The notes: generated by a model from the letters alone, not told the origin. Positions 23,446 through 33,080 are shown, counted from the stretch's first letter. The stretch: 64,000 nucleotides of DNA from Alicyclobacillus kakegawensis NBRC 103104 (GCF_001552655.1 NZ_BCRP01000011.1:56755-120754); one strand, 5' to 3'. Made by a program: numbers and translations.

Positions 23446-24075
23446 TTATACCCCCCACTTCTCACGCTGTATCAACCCGTTCACGTCGCTCGCCACCTCG
23501 TCCACATTCAGGTTGGCCGTGTTGTACGTCTTGCGAATGTTCCCATCTTCGTCTACGAGGACAGTCTTGATAGTGTGAGAGACGTAGACGCTGCCTGGAA
23601 TCAGCTTCCGTTCCACCCCCCACGCTTTCAATATACGTTTTGTATGCTCGGGATCCGTCCGCACAAAGTACCAGCCGTGGTAGTTCGGGTTGAAGTGGCT
23701 GGACCAGACGCGAATGTCGTGCAGGGAATCGCTTTCAGGATCCAGGTCGATGGCCACAATGTCGACCTTGCTCGCAAACACGCCCTCGGCCTCTAGCTTC
23801 GTTTGAATCTGTTGCATGCGATGGGCGGTCAGCGGACAGACGTCAGGGCAGTGGGTGTAAAACCAAGTGACAAGACGGATCTTCCCATCCAAGGAAGAAA
23901 AGCGAATGTTGCGCCCATCGACGTTGATCGCGGTAAAATCGGACGCCTGCCCTTCAATCGGCAGGGTGCCGCCGGCGGCCCGGACCATATAGACCAGGCC
24001 GCCGGCGATAGCCACCACCAATACAGTCACGATGCCGATAAACGCCATGTTCCACCAACGTGTCCGTATGCGCAT
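23446..24075 (-). CDS. SCO1/SenC family protein, membrane anchored
   Basis: 209 residues from the ATG at 24075. An N-terminal transmembrane anchor (about 9-30) is followed by a thioredoxin fold with FYTHCPDVCPLTAHRM (Cys76, Cys80) and the distal His in YVSHTIKTVLV, the three copper ligands of SCO proteins. It is expected to chaperone copper to cytochrome oxidase or act as an envelope thiol reductase. Unlike the lipoprotein SCO at 10809-11450 it keeps a membrane helix. It lies between YcnI and the YtkA-like gene in one operon. Confidence 0.9.
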   Translation of the reverse strand: MRIRTRWWNMAFIGIVTVLVVAIAGGLVYMVRAAGGTLPIEGQASDFTAINVDGRNIRFSSLDGKIRLVTWFYTHCPDVCPLTAHRMQQIQTKLEAEGVFASKVDIVAIDLDPESDSLHDIRVWSSHFNPNYHGWYFVRTDPEHTKRILKAWGVERKLIPGSVYVSHTIKTVLVDEDGNIRKTYNTANLNVDEVASDVNGLIQREKWGV

Positions 24076-24131
24076 GGACAACGCCCCCTCCGCGTGTCCT
24101 CCGAATGACACGCGCAGTGTCGGGTCAGGGG

Positions 24132-24845
24132 TCAGAGCCGGCGCTTGCGCAAGCCGACGGCCGAAAGAAACAGACTCACGACGCCGATGATGAGCGCGGC
24201 CAGCGAAACCGGCGCCAGCCAGGACGGACCGGTCGAGTCCTGCGCCGGAGTGGCGGACGCGCCGGGCGTCGTCGATTCCTGCGCCCCGCCTGATGCGGTC
24301 GCCGTGCTGGTGGACCCTGCCGCCTGCTTGCGGATGATGGTCAGCGAATGCGGGGTGTCGCTGCCCGGCTTGCCAGTCCACTCGACAATCGTTCCGTCCT
24401 TGTAATACTGGTACGCGTTCCAGGCGATGCTGGTGTCATGAGACGGGTTTTGCGCAATGAACGGAAACTCCAGGAACTGCCCCGGTTGGATGCCCCCTCC
24501 CGTCGCAGTCCAAGTGGCTGTCGTGACCTCACCGGAAGCGTTCTTCTGCTCGCTGAACTTCCATCCGGCAACCGGCTCGTACTGCTCGAATTCCACCCCG
24601 GATGGAATCTTCAGAACCACTTTGACGGTCGGATCGTTCCGTTCCGTGGGGACGCGCATCGTGTATTTCTCCCACGCCCCGGGGGTCGATGTCTGCGGCC
24701 AGACGGTCACGTGCGCGCTGGCCACTCCCGCCCACAGCAACATCGCCGCGGCTCCGGAGAGAGCGCCGGCCGTGGCCCTGCCCAAGCGCCGGCGCGTCCG
24801 GCTCCCCTGACCCTTGCCCCTCCAGTATGCCATCTTTCTGACCAT
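24132..24845 (-). CDS. ycnI: YcnI-like copper-binding protein
   Basis: 237 residues; ATG at 24845 with AAGGGG eight bases upstream. The signal peptide would be cut after GVASA, leaving a mature protein that begins with His45. An N-terminal His is the known copper(II) ligand of Bacillus YcnI. The DUF1775 domain (about 45-185, HVTVWPQTSTPGAWEKY and later EFPFIAQNP) is followed by a Ser/Thr/Ala linker and a C-terminal membrane helix (about 205-230) ending in basic residues. It stands directly after the CopC-CopD gene, as ycnI accompanies ycnJ in Bacillus. Confidence 0.9.
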   Translation of the reverse strand: MVRKMAYWRGKGQGSRTRRRLGRATAGALSGAAAMLLWAGVASAHVTVWPQTSTPGAWEKYTMRVPTERNDPTVKVVLKIPSGVEFEQYEPVAGWKFSEQKNASGEVTTATWTATGGGIQPGQFLEFPFIAQNPSHDTSIAWNAYQYYKDGTIVEWTGKPGSDTPHSLTIIRKQAAGSTSTATASGGAQESTTPGASATPAQDSTGPSWLAPVSLAALIIGVVSLFLSAVGLRKRRL

Positions 24846-24888
24846 TCGGTCATCCCCTTCTCAAAAAGTTTCCGCTCCTCCCCCGACC

Positions 24889-26781
24889 TCAATCCGCGCT
24901 CTGACTGCCGACGACCATTTGAAACTCGGCGTTCTCATCCGTGAACTCCTGTGTCAAGACGTGCACACGGACCCGCCAGTGACCGGCCATCGACAACCAG
25001 GCGCCACGGGCCGTGTAGCGTCCGGGATCGCGCTCTTGCAAGCGCACCGTCTCGTCTGGCATCGACATGTCGAGCATCGTGAACGTGACCGTCACCTGCT
25101 GGGCGTCGGTGTCGGGCCTGCCGTTGTGCGTCAGCTGGACGACCAGGCGATTGACGCCGAGCACGTTGGGCGTAACCTGCACCCGCGCCTGCACGTCCTT
25201 GGCCAGGGCCACCGTCTTGTCGACAGGCCCGGGCGCGGCCATGGCGGTCGGCAGATTGGCCAGGACGGCGGTGACGGCGAGAATACACACGCCAAGGCCC
25301 GCCTCCACCCATAGGGTGGGCAAGCGTCTGCGCAGGCCGCCAGCACTGGCCGGCGCCTCTGGGCCTGTGCTGCCGGCCGGTGTGTCACCCGTCTTGGCAG
25401 TCGCGCCCGCTGCTGCGGACTGGCCCGCTGACCCAGTATGGCTGCGGCGGACCAGCCAAAAGTGCAGGGCACCCAGGAGCGCCATGATGAACACCAGCAC
25501 GACCTTTACGAGAAGCGTTTGCCCGTAGCTGGTGCGCCACAGCGCATACCAGGTCGGCACATGCAGCAGTGCCGCGTACAGCCCGGTGCCAGCGAGCACC
25601 ACCAGACTGGCCCCCGCCCAGGGCCCGAAGCGCCGCAGCGCCGACACCCAGAGCCGGACATCGCCAACAAAGGCCAGGAGCAGCAAGCCTGTGACACCAC
25701 CGAGCCAAACCGAGGCGGCGAGCATGTGCGCCACGTCCGCGATGACCGGCCAAGCGGGCGCGCTTTCGGCGCCGGCGTGGCCACTGAGCGCCTGGCATAA
25801 CAGCACCGCCGCCGCCACGGTACAAATGGAAATCTCAAGCATACCCATCCAAACAATGGTAAGGATGTATGTATCCGCGGCCACCGTGGGCGTCTCCTCC
25901 GCCCGCTCCCGGTCCCAACGGGTCAGCGCCCGGTCCGCCGGCAGGGAGAAGCACGAAAGCGCCAGCAGCGCCAGGGCGAGGCCGAATTGCCAGGGCCAGA
26001 TGTGGCCGAACTTGGTGGCCGACAACATCAGGCCAAGGAGACCAGGTGAAAACGCCTGCCCCCATCCGATACCCGCATCCACCCGCGTCTGCAGCGGCAG
26101 ACTGAGGCCCACGCCAACGAGCAGGGCGCACGCCCCCGCCACGCGCAGCCAGCGCAGGCGCCGGCGCGCCCGCTGCACGCCCGGAAGCCTGGCCAGCACG
26201 GCCGTGACGAGCAGGGTTGCGCCCAGACTGACGGCGATGCCCAGGTAGCTGAGTGCGCGGATGACCACCATGTCCGGCCCCGGCAGGTACCCGCTCGTCA
26301 CCTGCGCCGGTGCGGTTTCCGCCTGTCCCTGTCCCGCGGCGGCGCCGCCCGGTGCGGACGCGGCACCGGCGATGCGAAACGGGATGTCGCCGCTGACCGG
26401 ATGCCCGTCGGCCGAAATCACGCGCCATTCCACGGTGTACAATCCCGGCGGAAGATGGGGTTGCAGCGTGCACTCCAGCAGGTGGCTGTCCCTGGCGTCG
26501 ATCCGGGCGTCGTGCTCGTCCACCCGCTGCCCGGTCTGGTTGACCACCCGCATCGCGTCGAACACCGCCTGCACCGACTCGTCAAACCAGATCTGCACCC
26601 GCCGGGGTTCCTTGTGGACGACGGCGCCAGCGGACGGATTGGCCCGCACGATGTAGGCATGGGCGGAAACAAATAGCGGTTGCACCCACACCAGCAGCCC
26701 CGCCGCCAGCGCCGCGACCAGGGCGCGCCAGCACGTGTTGAACTTGAAGTCGCGCAAGGAATGCTCGGCAAACGGTGGCAT
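24889..26781 (-). CDS. CopC-CopD copper protein with C-terminal YtkA-like domain
   Basis: 630 residues from the ATG at 26781 (GGGGGG six bases upstream). A signal segment ends near VSA-HAY, so the mature CopC domain (about 41-135) starts with His41 and also holds the Asp/His pair in SADGHPVSG, the known copper(II) ligands. A CopD domain with about eight membrane segments covers roughly 170-475. A linker and last helix lead to an extracellular YtkA-like domain (about 520-625, with LTHNGRPDTD and GRYTARGAWLSMAGHW). Bacillus YcnJ has the first two parts and acts in copper uptake. The third domain and the SCO and YcnI neighbours suggest copper supply to an oxidase. Confidence 0.88.
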   Translation of the reverse strand: MPPFAEHSLRDFKFNTCWRALVAALAAGLLVWVQPLFVSAHAYIVRANPSAGAVVHKEPRRVQIWFDESVQAVFDAMRVVNQTGQRVDEHDARIDARDSHLLECTLQPHLPPGLYTVEWRVISADGHPVSGDIPFRIAGAASAPGGAAAGQGQAETAPAQVTSGYLPGPDMVVIRALSYLGIAVSLGATLLVTAVLARLPGVQRARRRLRWLRVAGACALLVGVGLSLPLQTRVDAGIGWGQAFSPGLLGLMLSATKFGHIWPWQFGLALALLALSCFSLPADRALTRWDRERAEETPTVAADTYILTIVWMGMLEISICTVAAAVLLCQALSGHAGAESAPAWPVIADVAHMLAASVWLGGVTGLLLLAFVGDVRLWVSALRRFGPWAGASLVVLAGTGLYAALLHVPTWYALWRTSYGQTLLVKVVLVFIMALLGALHFWLVRRSHTGSAGQSAAAGATAKTGDTPAGSTGPEAPASAGGLRRRLPTLWVEAGLGVCILAVTAVLANLPTAMAAPGPVDKTVALAKDVQARVQVTPNVLGVNRLVVQLTHNGRPDTDAQQVTVTFTMLDMSMPDETVRLQERDPGRYTARGAWLSMAGHWRVRVHVLTQEFTDENAEFQMVVGSQSAD

Positions 26782-27049
26782 CCTGAGCCCCCCATCCGTG
26801 CGTTCGCCAGGGATAAGCTGTCCAACTCCAGTATAACGCCCGCCTGTTGGGCCGGAACCGGCACACCTGGCCTGTCTATGACAATCTTGAGACATTCAGC
26901 CGGAAAGCCACACCCTAAACCCGCTGCGGCCGCTGTCTTCAGACCGCCGGATGATTATAATGAGAGCGGACGGATTGCATCGGGAATCCTGATCCCCCGT
27001 TGCCCAGCATGAAGGCCGACGGGACGGCTGACGGACAGGAGGCGTGATC
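26782..27049. promoter_or_regulatory. Divergent regulatory region, copper operon / thioredoxin-like lipoprotein
   Basis: A consensus -10 TATAAT (26956-26961) faces the plus-strand lipoprotein gene, and a TATACT (26830-26835, minus strand) faces the CopC-CopD gene. Neither has a convincing -35, which suggests activator dependence or that I have missed the element. I found no clear CsoR or CopY site. Confidence 0.35.
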
Positions 27050-27637
27050 GTGCTCATGCGGCGTGTATGGACCGGACTGGCGGTGACGCTGACTGCTGCC
27101 TTCGCGCTGGCGGGTTGCCAGCCGCTGCAAAAATCCTCCTCTGTGCCCACGACCTTCACGAACCGGTTAGCGGATGAGAAGGCCACTCCCGTGGCCAAGT
27201 TTGATGCCACCACCAAGGGCGCGTCGCTCTACGAACGCGTGACCGTGTACGACGCATCGGGCCGCAAGGTTACTCTGGACGCGCACAAGCAGCCGCTGTT
27301 GTTTGAGGCGTATTGGTGCCCGCACTGCCAGCGTACCATCGTGCTGTTGCACCAGCACGCGTCCCAACTGCGGAGGCTACCGGTGTTTGTCAGCGTCGGC
27401 TTCGCAAAAGGAACCACGCTGGCAGAGGCCAAGCGCATCAACGCGCAGGAGATGCGGGCGTTTGGCATCCAACACGCCAAAGTCTACTATCTGTTGGAAG
27501 GCGATCACGGCCAGTACTCGTTCCCCACCCTGGCCTTCGCGCGCGGCGGACAGGTGGAATTGCTCAAGGGCGAGCACACCTTGGCGGTCTGGAAACAGGC
27601 GCTGGGCGCCACCAACGGGAACGGCTTGACCACCTGA
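27050..27637 (+). CDS. Thioredoxin-fold lipoprotein (CPHC motif)
   Basis: 195 residues from a GTG at 27050, seven bases after AGGAGG. The signal peptide ends in the lipobox ALAGC. The mature part has one thioredoxin-like domain with active site YWCPHCQRT; CPHC is the motif of DsbA-type oxidases and some envelope disulfide reductases. A cis-Pro region is visible in YSFPTLAFARGG. It is divergent from the copper operon and could keep SCO or oxidase thiols in the right redox state. That role is inferred from position only. Confidence 0.82.
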   Translation: MLMRRVWTGLAVTLTAAFALAGCQPLQKSSSVPTTFTNRLADEKATPVAKFDATTKGASLYERVTVYDASGRKVTLDAHKQPLLFEAYWCPHCQRTIVLLHQHASQLRRLPVFVSVGFAKGTTLAEAKRINAQEMRAFGIQHAKVYYLLEGDHGQYSFPTLAFARGGQVELLKGEHTLAVWKQALGATNGNGLTT

Positions 27638-27751
27638 AGCCACCCGGCCTGCCTCTTCAGGCGTGCGTGCACCACGACCGTTTGCCCCCGCACTCATTCC
27701 CCTAGACAAAATATAGTAATTCGTTAATTCAGGCTGCCGCTTTGAAAACCG

Positions 27752-28753
27752 TCAAGCCTGCGGGACAAAGGGCACCCACGTCCCAGTTTCGGCGCTCTGC
27801 CAGGCGGCCTCGGTCAGTCTGGCCACCCTGTAGCCGCACTCGGCAGGCGCGGCGGCCGCAGGGACGCGGCCCAGCACCAGATCGACAAAATTGGCGTCGG
27901 GACTGCTTTTGGCCGGCAGTCGGTCCGCGTCCACGCGGTTGAGCGGCTGGTTCAAGCCGGTGGAGACGAACAGCTCGCCGTTGCGGTAAAGCGCACTGCC
28001 CCGCGTGCCATGAATCGAGACGTCCTCCCACCAGGCGATGCTGGCGCTGCCGACAATGCTGAAAACGGCCATCGCGCCGCCGGCAAACTGCACGGTGAGG
28101 GCGCTGTCGATGTCCACTTCAGTGCCGCGGTTGTCCACCTGGGCCAGCACCGCCTGCGGCTCCATCCCCGTCAGCCACAGCACCACATCCAACAGGTGCG
28201 ATCCGGAGTCGTTCAGCTGCCCGCCGCAGGAAAGCGCCTTGTTTTGCCGCCAGGTGCCCCGCTGCGACTCGAGCCACGACTGCGCCTGATACGCGGAGAC
28301 AAACCGGATCTCTCCCAAAGCACCCTCGTCAATCAGCCGCTTCAGGTACAGATACGGCCCTTCCGTGTGACGCTGGTAGCTGACCGCGACGTGCAGCCGC
28401 CGCGCCTTCGCCTCGTCAATCAGTCGGCGGGCGTTCTCGCTCCCCGCGACGAACGGCTTTTCCATCAGGACATGCAGCCCGCTGTCCAGACAGGCCATGC
28501 CCTGCTCGAAGTGTTGGCTGTGCGGCGTCACGATGACCGCGGCGTCCGCCGTCACCGACGCCAAGGCGTCGCTGAGGGCGGCAAAGCGCGGCACGCCCAC
28601 GAGTCGGGGCGAAAGCGACTGCGCGCGTTGGAGCGCGGGAGCGGACGGATCGACCAATGCGACAATCTCCGCGTCCGGCACGGCCAACAGGCTGCGGATG
28701 TGCGCCTGTCCCATGCCACCGACACCGACCACGAGAAACCGGACTTTCGCCAT
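27752..28753 (-). CDS. Gfo/Idh/MocA-family NAD(P)-dependent sugar dehydrogenase
   Basis: 333 residues; the second of two nearby ATGs (28753) is better spaced from GGAAAGG. The N-terminal Rossmann motif is VVGVGGMGQAHIRSL, the cofactor-domain end holds EKPFVAG with the conserved Glu-Lys-Pro, and the C-terminal domain has NDSGSHLLDVVLWL with the catalytic His. Such enzymes oxidise or reduce a sugar or cyclitol hydroxyl. It is the last gene of an operon with a sugar isomerase and an ABC importer, so it probably works on the imported sugar. Inositol, uronates and rare hexoses are all possible. Confidence 0.9.
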   Translation of the reverse strand: MAKVRFLVVGVGGMGQAHIRSLLAVPDAEIVALVDPSAPALQRAQSLSPRLVGVPRFAALSDALASVTADAAVIVTPHSQHFEQGMACLDSGLHVLMEKPFVAGSENARRLIDEAKARRLHVAVSYQRHTEGPYLYLKRLIDEGALGEIRFVSAYQAQSWLESQRGTWRQNKALSCGGQLNDSGSHLLDVVLWLTGMEPQAVLAQVDNRGTEVDIDSALTVQFAGGAMAVFSIVGSASIAWWEDVSIHGTRGSALYRNGELFVSTGLNQPLNRVDADRLPAKSSPDANFVDLVLGRVPAAAAPAECGYRVARLTEAAWQSAETGTWVPFVPQA

Positions 28754-28795
28754 GCCCATCCATCCTTTCCAGGTAGGTAAGCCGGGGGTTCCCCA

Positions 28796-29665
28796 TCAAA
28801 CAAAGCATCGGCGCAGGTGGGCGAACGCGGTTTGGATGCCAAGCAGCTCCCGCTCCAGGCTGCCCCAGTAACCAGCGTCCTCCAGCTCGATGCACACACA
28901 CCCCGAATAGCCGATGCGTTGCAACCGGTAGGCGACGCGCCGCCAGTCCACCTCGCCGGCGCCGGGAATCGTATAGCGCCATGGCCCTTCCGAAAAACGA
29001 GGCGGCGGATAAAGCCGCGCGGGCAAAGAGCCGTACAGGTACCGCTGTTCCGGCAGAAGCTCGGTGTCCTTGCCGTGGCAGTGGACGATTCTATCGGCGA
29101 ACTCCTCAAGCACGCGCAGGTAGTCGATGCCCAGGCGAACGAGATGGGACGGATCGAAACAAAGACCGACGGCTGGAGAGGGGACGCGCGCAAACATGGC
29201 GCGCCACACCTCTGGCGTGTACCCGAGCGTTGGGTAGTGGGGAGCGGGCCCGGGCCAGCCCTCAAGCGCGACGCGGACCTGCGCCTGTTCGCAGGCTTGC
29301 GCGATGGGCGTGAAGCTATCCACGAAATATTCGAGGGATTCGGGGATGGGCTGCTCAAGTCGCTCCGGCACCAAACACGCGAACAGGGCCCGGCATCCGG
29401 CAGCGGCTGCGCGCCGGACTTGTTGACAGACTGACTCGACCGCCTCCCGGCGGGTGTTGGCGTCAGGACTCAGGAGCTTAGGCACCCCTTGCATGTCGAC
29501 CGTGCCGATGGTCAGGTCGTGACGCCGCACGGCCGCCACCGCCTGTTCGTTCAGTTCCGGAAGGTCGATTGCGGTCAACCCCACACTCTTGAACAGCCTC
29601 ACAGCTTCATCGATGCCCTGGCGCATCACCTGCGGCGGGATGCGCGCCCCAATCGGTATGGACAT
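28796..29665 (-). CDS. Sugar phosphate isomerase/epimerase (AP endonuclease 2-like TIM barrel)
   Basis: 289 residues from the ATG at 29665; the AAGGAAGCGAGG upstream is a loose match, and an earlier start would add an unlikely tail. The xylose-isomerase-like barrel shows the usual metal ligands: Glu in VALEGWPG, Asp/His in CFDPSHLVRLG, His in IVHCHGKDTE and Glu in CIELED. Proteins of this group epimerise or dehydrate keto-sugars, for example IolE or tagatose epimerases. It lies next to the Gfo/Idh/MocA dehydrogenase, a common pairing for oxidise-isomerise steps. Confidence 0.85.
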   Translation of the reverse strand: MSIPIGARIPPQVMRQGIDEAVRLFKSVGLTAIDLPELNEQAVAAVRRHDLTIGTVDMQGVPKLLSPDANTRREAVESVCQQVRRAAAAGCRALFACLVPERLEQPIPESLEYFVDSFTPIAQACEQAQVRVALEGWPGPAPHYPTLGYTPEVWRAMFARVPSPAVGLCFDPSHLVRLGIDYLRVLEEFADRIVHCHGKDTELLPEQRYLYGSLPARLYPPPRFSEGPWRYTIPGAGEVDWRRVAYRLQRIGYSGCVCIELEDAGYWGSLERELLGIQTAFAHLRRCFV

Positions 29666-29779
29666 GGGTCTTTGCGCCTCGCTTCCTTTAGAAATAGAAA
29701 TTCCGGCCCTCATAAGTTCGTCCGTCACGCCATCTCTCTCCGGCAACCAAGCGGCATGCCCTCATCGAGCGGCGGTTCA

Positions 29780-30613
29780 TCACCCCTTGGTGGCGCCGCT
29801 GAAGTTGAAACCGGCCGACATGTAGCGCTGGCCGAGGATATACAACACCACCGCCGGAATGGTGTAGAGCATGGAAAAGGCGGCCAGCTGCCCATACGCG
29901 ACAGAACCGTACTGGCCAAAGAACTGAAAGATGGTCACGGACGCCGGCAGCTTCGCCGGGTTCTGGATGAGGATGAACGGGACGAAAAAGTTGCCCCAAC
30001 TGCCGGCGAAGGTGAAGATGCCGACCGTGAAGATGCCGGGCACCATCAGCGGAGCCACCACCCGGCGCAGACTGGTCAGCGTCGAGGCTCCATCCGTCCA
30101 CGCGGCCTCTTCCAGTTCCAAAGGCACCGAATCCATAAAATTTTTCATAATCCAGATTGCGTACGGCAGACCGGACGCCGACAGAAACAGCATGGTCCAC
30201 CACAGCGAGTCGGTCATATGCAGGAAGACGAACAGCTCGTACACCGGCACCATCACGGCCGTGATCGGCAGCGTGGTGGAAAACAGGATGATGTACATGA
30301 ACGGCCGCTTGTACTTCAACTGGTAGCGGGACAGGGGGTAAGCCGCCAGCCCCGCCACCACCACGACCACGATGGACTGGCCCAGCGACAGCAGGAGGCC
30401 GTTCAGAAACGCCTGCTGATTGGCGGGCTGCTGGAGAATTTGCGCAAAGTTCGCCAGCGACCACGACCGCGGGAAGGTGATGGAAAGGGTGGCGTTGGGC
30501 TCGAACGATGCGAAGATCATCCACAGCAGCGGGACGAGAAACACAATGCCGATGAGGGCGAGAACGCCGTAGGCGAGCACCTTGTCCAGGGTGAAGCGAC
30601 TGACGCGCGGCAT
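29780..30613 (-). CDS. Carbohydrate ABC transporter permease, MalG type
   Basis: 277 residues; ATG at 30613 with GGAGGTG seven bases upstream. Six membrane segments are expected, and the coupling loop VPLELEEAAWTDGASTL carries the EAAxxDGA motif. It is the second permease of the 27.7-33.1 kb importer, encoded 46 bases after the first. It is more GC-rich in codon choice than the mannoside permeases at 18-20 kb, so the two importers are not recent duplicates. Confidence 0.9.
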   Translation of the reverse strand: MPRVSRFTLDKVLAYGVLALIGIVFLVPLLWMIFASFEPNATLSITFPRSWSLANFAQILQQPANQQAFLNGLLLSLGQSIVVVVVAGLAAYPLSRYQLKYKRPFMYIILFSTTLPITAVMVPVYELFVFLHMTDSLWWTMLFLSASGLPYAIWIMKNFMDSVPLELEEAAWTDGASTLTSLRRVVAPLMVPGIFTVGIFTFAGSWGNFFVPFILIQNPAKLPASVTIFQFFGQYGSVAYGQLAAFSMLYTIPAVVLYILGQRYMSAGFNFSGATKG

Positions 30614-30659
30614 GCGGCCGCACCTCCTTAGCCACAGCGTGATGCCGAAGCCACACGCC

Positions 30660-31592
30660 TTACAGATCGATTTTCAGCATGCGCATGTAGAGCAAACTGG
30701 CGAGGATGCCGATGACCAACAGGATCAACGAGATCGCCGTGCCGTAGCCGAGCTGGTAGTCGGCAAACGCCTGTTGATACATGTAAATGGGCAACGTCTC
30801 AGTCTTGTTCCCCGGCCCACCGCCGGTCAGCGAGTAGATCAGGGTGAACAGTCCCAGCGTCTGCAGGGTGATGAGCACCACGTTGGTTGCAATCGATCCC
30901 TTGATGATGGGCAGAGTGACCCGCGCCAGCCGCTGCAGGCGGCCCGCGCCGTCTATCTCGGCCGACTCCAGGATCTCTTTGGGCACGTCGCCCAGCGCCG
31001 CTTGATACACCAGCATGGAAAACGCCGTGCCGTGCCAGATGTTGGCCACGACGACGGCGGTCATGGGAAACGTGTACAGCCACGCGACGGGCTTTTGATG
31101 CAACCAGCCGAGGACCGTGTTGAGGGTGCCTTGGTCACTGAAAAAGGCGTAGAAGATGAACGCCACCACGATTTCCGGCGTCACCCAGCCAGCCAACACC
31201 AGCACGCCCACCACGCTGCGGAACACCCGGTTCCGTTCGTTCATGAGAATGGCCAACAGCAGCCCCAGCACCTGTTGGCCGATAATGGCCGAAAACACCA
31301 AGAACGTGATGGTGCGCAGGATGCTGACGCGGAAGGTGGGATCGGAAAACATGGAGGCGAAGTTGCGAAACCCGACAAACGTCACCGCGGAACTGGAGGT
31401 GCCGGTCAGGGACAGGTTGGTGAAGGCGAAGTAGAACGTCAGCACAATCGGCACAAAGAAAAATACCAGCAGCAGAATCCAGGACGGCAGCATGAACAAC
31501 GCCGCCTTCCAACCGTTGCCCGCCCCGCGCGGCGACACGCGCATAAGGCGCCCGCCGCCGACACTGGGCACCGAACTCGGATTGACCGCCAT
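30660..31592 (-). CDS. Carbohydrate ABC transporter permease, MalF type
   Basis: 310 residues from the ATG at 31592, eight bases after GAGGGGG. The protein has six or more hydrophobic segments and an ATPase-contact loop VPKEILESAEIDGAGRL, where EAA is replaced by ESA. The late segment SLTGGGPGNKTETLP is typical of sugar permeases. It pairs with the lipoprotein encoded upstream and the MalG-type permease downstream. No ATPase gene accompanies the set. Confidence 0.9.
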   Translation of the reverse strand: MAVNPSSVPSVGGGRLMRVSPRGAGNGWKAALFMLPSWILLLVFFFVPIVLTFYFAFTNLSLTGTSSSAVTFVGFRNFASMFSDPTFRVSILRTITFLVFSAIIGQQVLGLLLAILMNERNRVFRSVVGVLVLAGWVTPEIVVAFIFYAFFSDQGTLNTVLGWLHQKPVAWLYTFPMTAVVVANIWHGTAFSMLVYQAALGDVPKEILESAEIDGAGRLQRLARVTLPIIKGSIATNVVLITLQTLGLFTLIYSLTGGGPGNKTETLPIYMYQQAFADYQLGYGTAISLILLVIGILASLLYMRMLKIDL

Positions 31593-31673
31593 GTGCATCG
31601 CCCCCTCACTGGCCGAATCTAGCCGTACGTTGGGCGCCTGGATTGCCCGGGCGCCCGCGCATAAGGCTTGGCG

Positions 31674-33080
31674 TCACTTGCTTTCGGTATGGCTCTGGCC
31701 GACGATGCGGGCCACGTTATTCGCGTACTGCTGCATGGCCGCTTGCGGTGTAGCCGATCCGGTCGCCACCGATTCGACGGCGGTCTGAATCTGGGTGGAC
31801 ACGCTCGGGTACTGCGAATTGGCCGGCCGGAAGTGGGTGAACTTCTCAAACGACGTGGCCACCTTGAAGAACTGCCCAGGGGCATTTTGGTACTTCGGAT
31901 CGGCCGCGATGTCCTCACGCGGCGACAGGTTGCCCTGATGGACGTCGTACCACTCCATGTTCTGCTTGTTGGTCGCCACCTTGATGAACTCCCAGGCCAA
32001 ATCTTTGTGGGACGACTTTTTGGCAATCGAGAGCGCCCAGCCGCCGGACATCGAGGTGTACCCCGGCGCCTGGCCGTGTTGGGTTGGCATAGCGGTTAAC
32101 TGGTACGCCTTGGTGCCGTCGGGCCACGGCGACGGTCCCGACTTGAGCCAGTTGCCCGGCAGCCAGTTGCCGTCCAGCGCGATGCCGATTTTCTGCTGCG
32201 GCATCAACTCCTGCGACTCCGTGTTCCCCGCCTGCGCGTTGAGGATCTGCGACAGACTCGGCCCCAGGTTTTGTGAATACACATCGTGAATGAACTTCAG
32301 GGAATCGAGAAAGCCCGGACTCTTGACAATCCACTTGTTCGTCTTGGCGTCGTACAGCGTATCCCCCGTGCCGTAGAGCAGCATCTCAAAGGTCTGCATC
32401 GTGGTGGCTTCGCCGGTGGCCTTGCCGACTTGTATCCACAGCGGCACCACGCCCGGCACCTTGGCCTTGATGGCCTTGGCCGCCGCCAGGATGTCATTCC
32501 AGTTTTTCGGCTGCCAGGGGACCGGCAGCCCCGCCTCCTTGAAGATTTTGACGTTGTAATACAGGCCGCGCGTGTCGGTGCTGAACGGCACTCCGTAGAC
32601 CGTCCCGTCGTTGGAGGTCGATCCGGACTTCATCGCGCTGCTGAACTTGGACCAGTCACTCCAATGACTGACGTAGCCGTTGAGGGACTGCAAATACCCG
32701 GCCGATCCGTCCGCGTTGATGAGGAATGTATCTTCGGTCACCACATCCGGTGCCGTGCTGGCGGATTTCATCATCAGGTCAATCTTGGTGTAGAAGTCGT
32801 TTTCCGAAGCCTGTATCGGCTCCAGTTTCACGTTGGCGCCCGGGTGCTGCTTTTCAAACTGCTTGGCCGCCTTCTCCAGCCACTCGGCGTTGTAATACGG
32901 CGGCTTGCCGAACTGCTGATAGGCCACTGTGATGGTCTGCTGACCCGAATTTCCGTTGCCGTTGGCAGACGCATTGTCCTTGTTGCCCCCGCCCGAGCCG
33001 GATGTCCCACACCCCGCCAGCACGACCCCCGACAGCGCCAGCGTCGACACGACGCTCCAGACAACCCTCGTTTTCTTCAT
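31674..33080 (-). CDS. Extracellular sugar-binding lipoprotein (ABC importer)
   Basis: 468 residues; ATG at 33080 with GAGGGGG seven bases upstream. The signal peptide ends in lipobox VLAGC, then a Gly/Ser/Asn-rich linker. The mature family 1 binding protein has AYQQFGKPPYYNAEWLEK, DVVTEDTFLINAD, VYGVPFSTDTRGLYYN and MSGGWALSIAKKS. It is the first gene of the operon whose product captures an unidentified sugar. Promoter and cre-like sites lie just upstream, in the region shared with the GntR-LacI regulator. Confidence 0.92.
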   Translation of the reverse strand: MKKTRVVWSVVSTLALSGVVLAGCGTSGSGGGNKDNASANGNGNSGQQTITVAYQQFGKPPYYNAEWLEKAAKQFEKQHPGANVKLEPIQASENDFYTKIDLMMKSASTAPDVVTEDTFLINADGSAGYLQSLNGYVSHWSDWSKFSSAMKSGSTSNDGTVYGVPFSTDTRGLYYNVKIFKEAGLPVPWQPKNWNDILAAAKAIKAKVPGVVPLWIQVGKATGEATTMQTFEMLLYGTGDTLYDAKTNKWIVKSPGFLDSLKFIHDVYSQNLGPSLSQILNAQAGNTESQELMPQQKIGIALDGNWLPGNWLKSGPSPWPDGTKAYQLTAMPTQHGQAPGYTSMSGGWALSIAKKSSHKDLAWEFIKVATNKQNMEWYDVHQGNLSPREDIAADPKYQNAPGQFFKVATSFEKFTHFRPANSQYPSVSTQIQTAVESVATGSATPQAAMQQYANNVARIVGQSHTESK

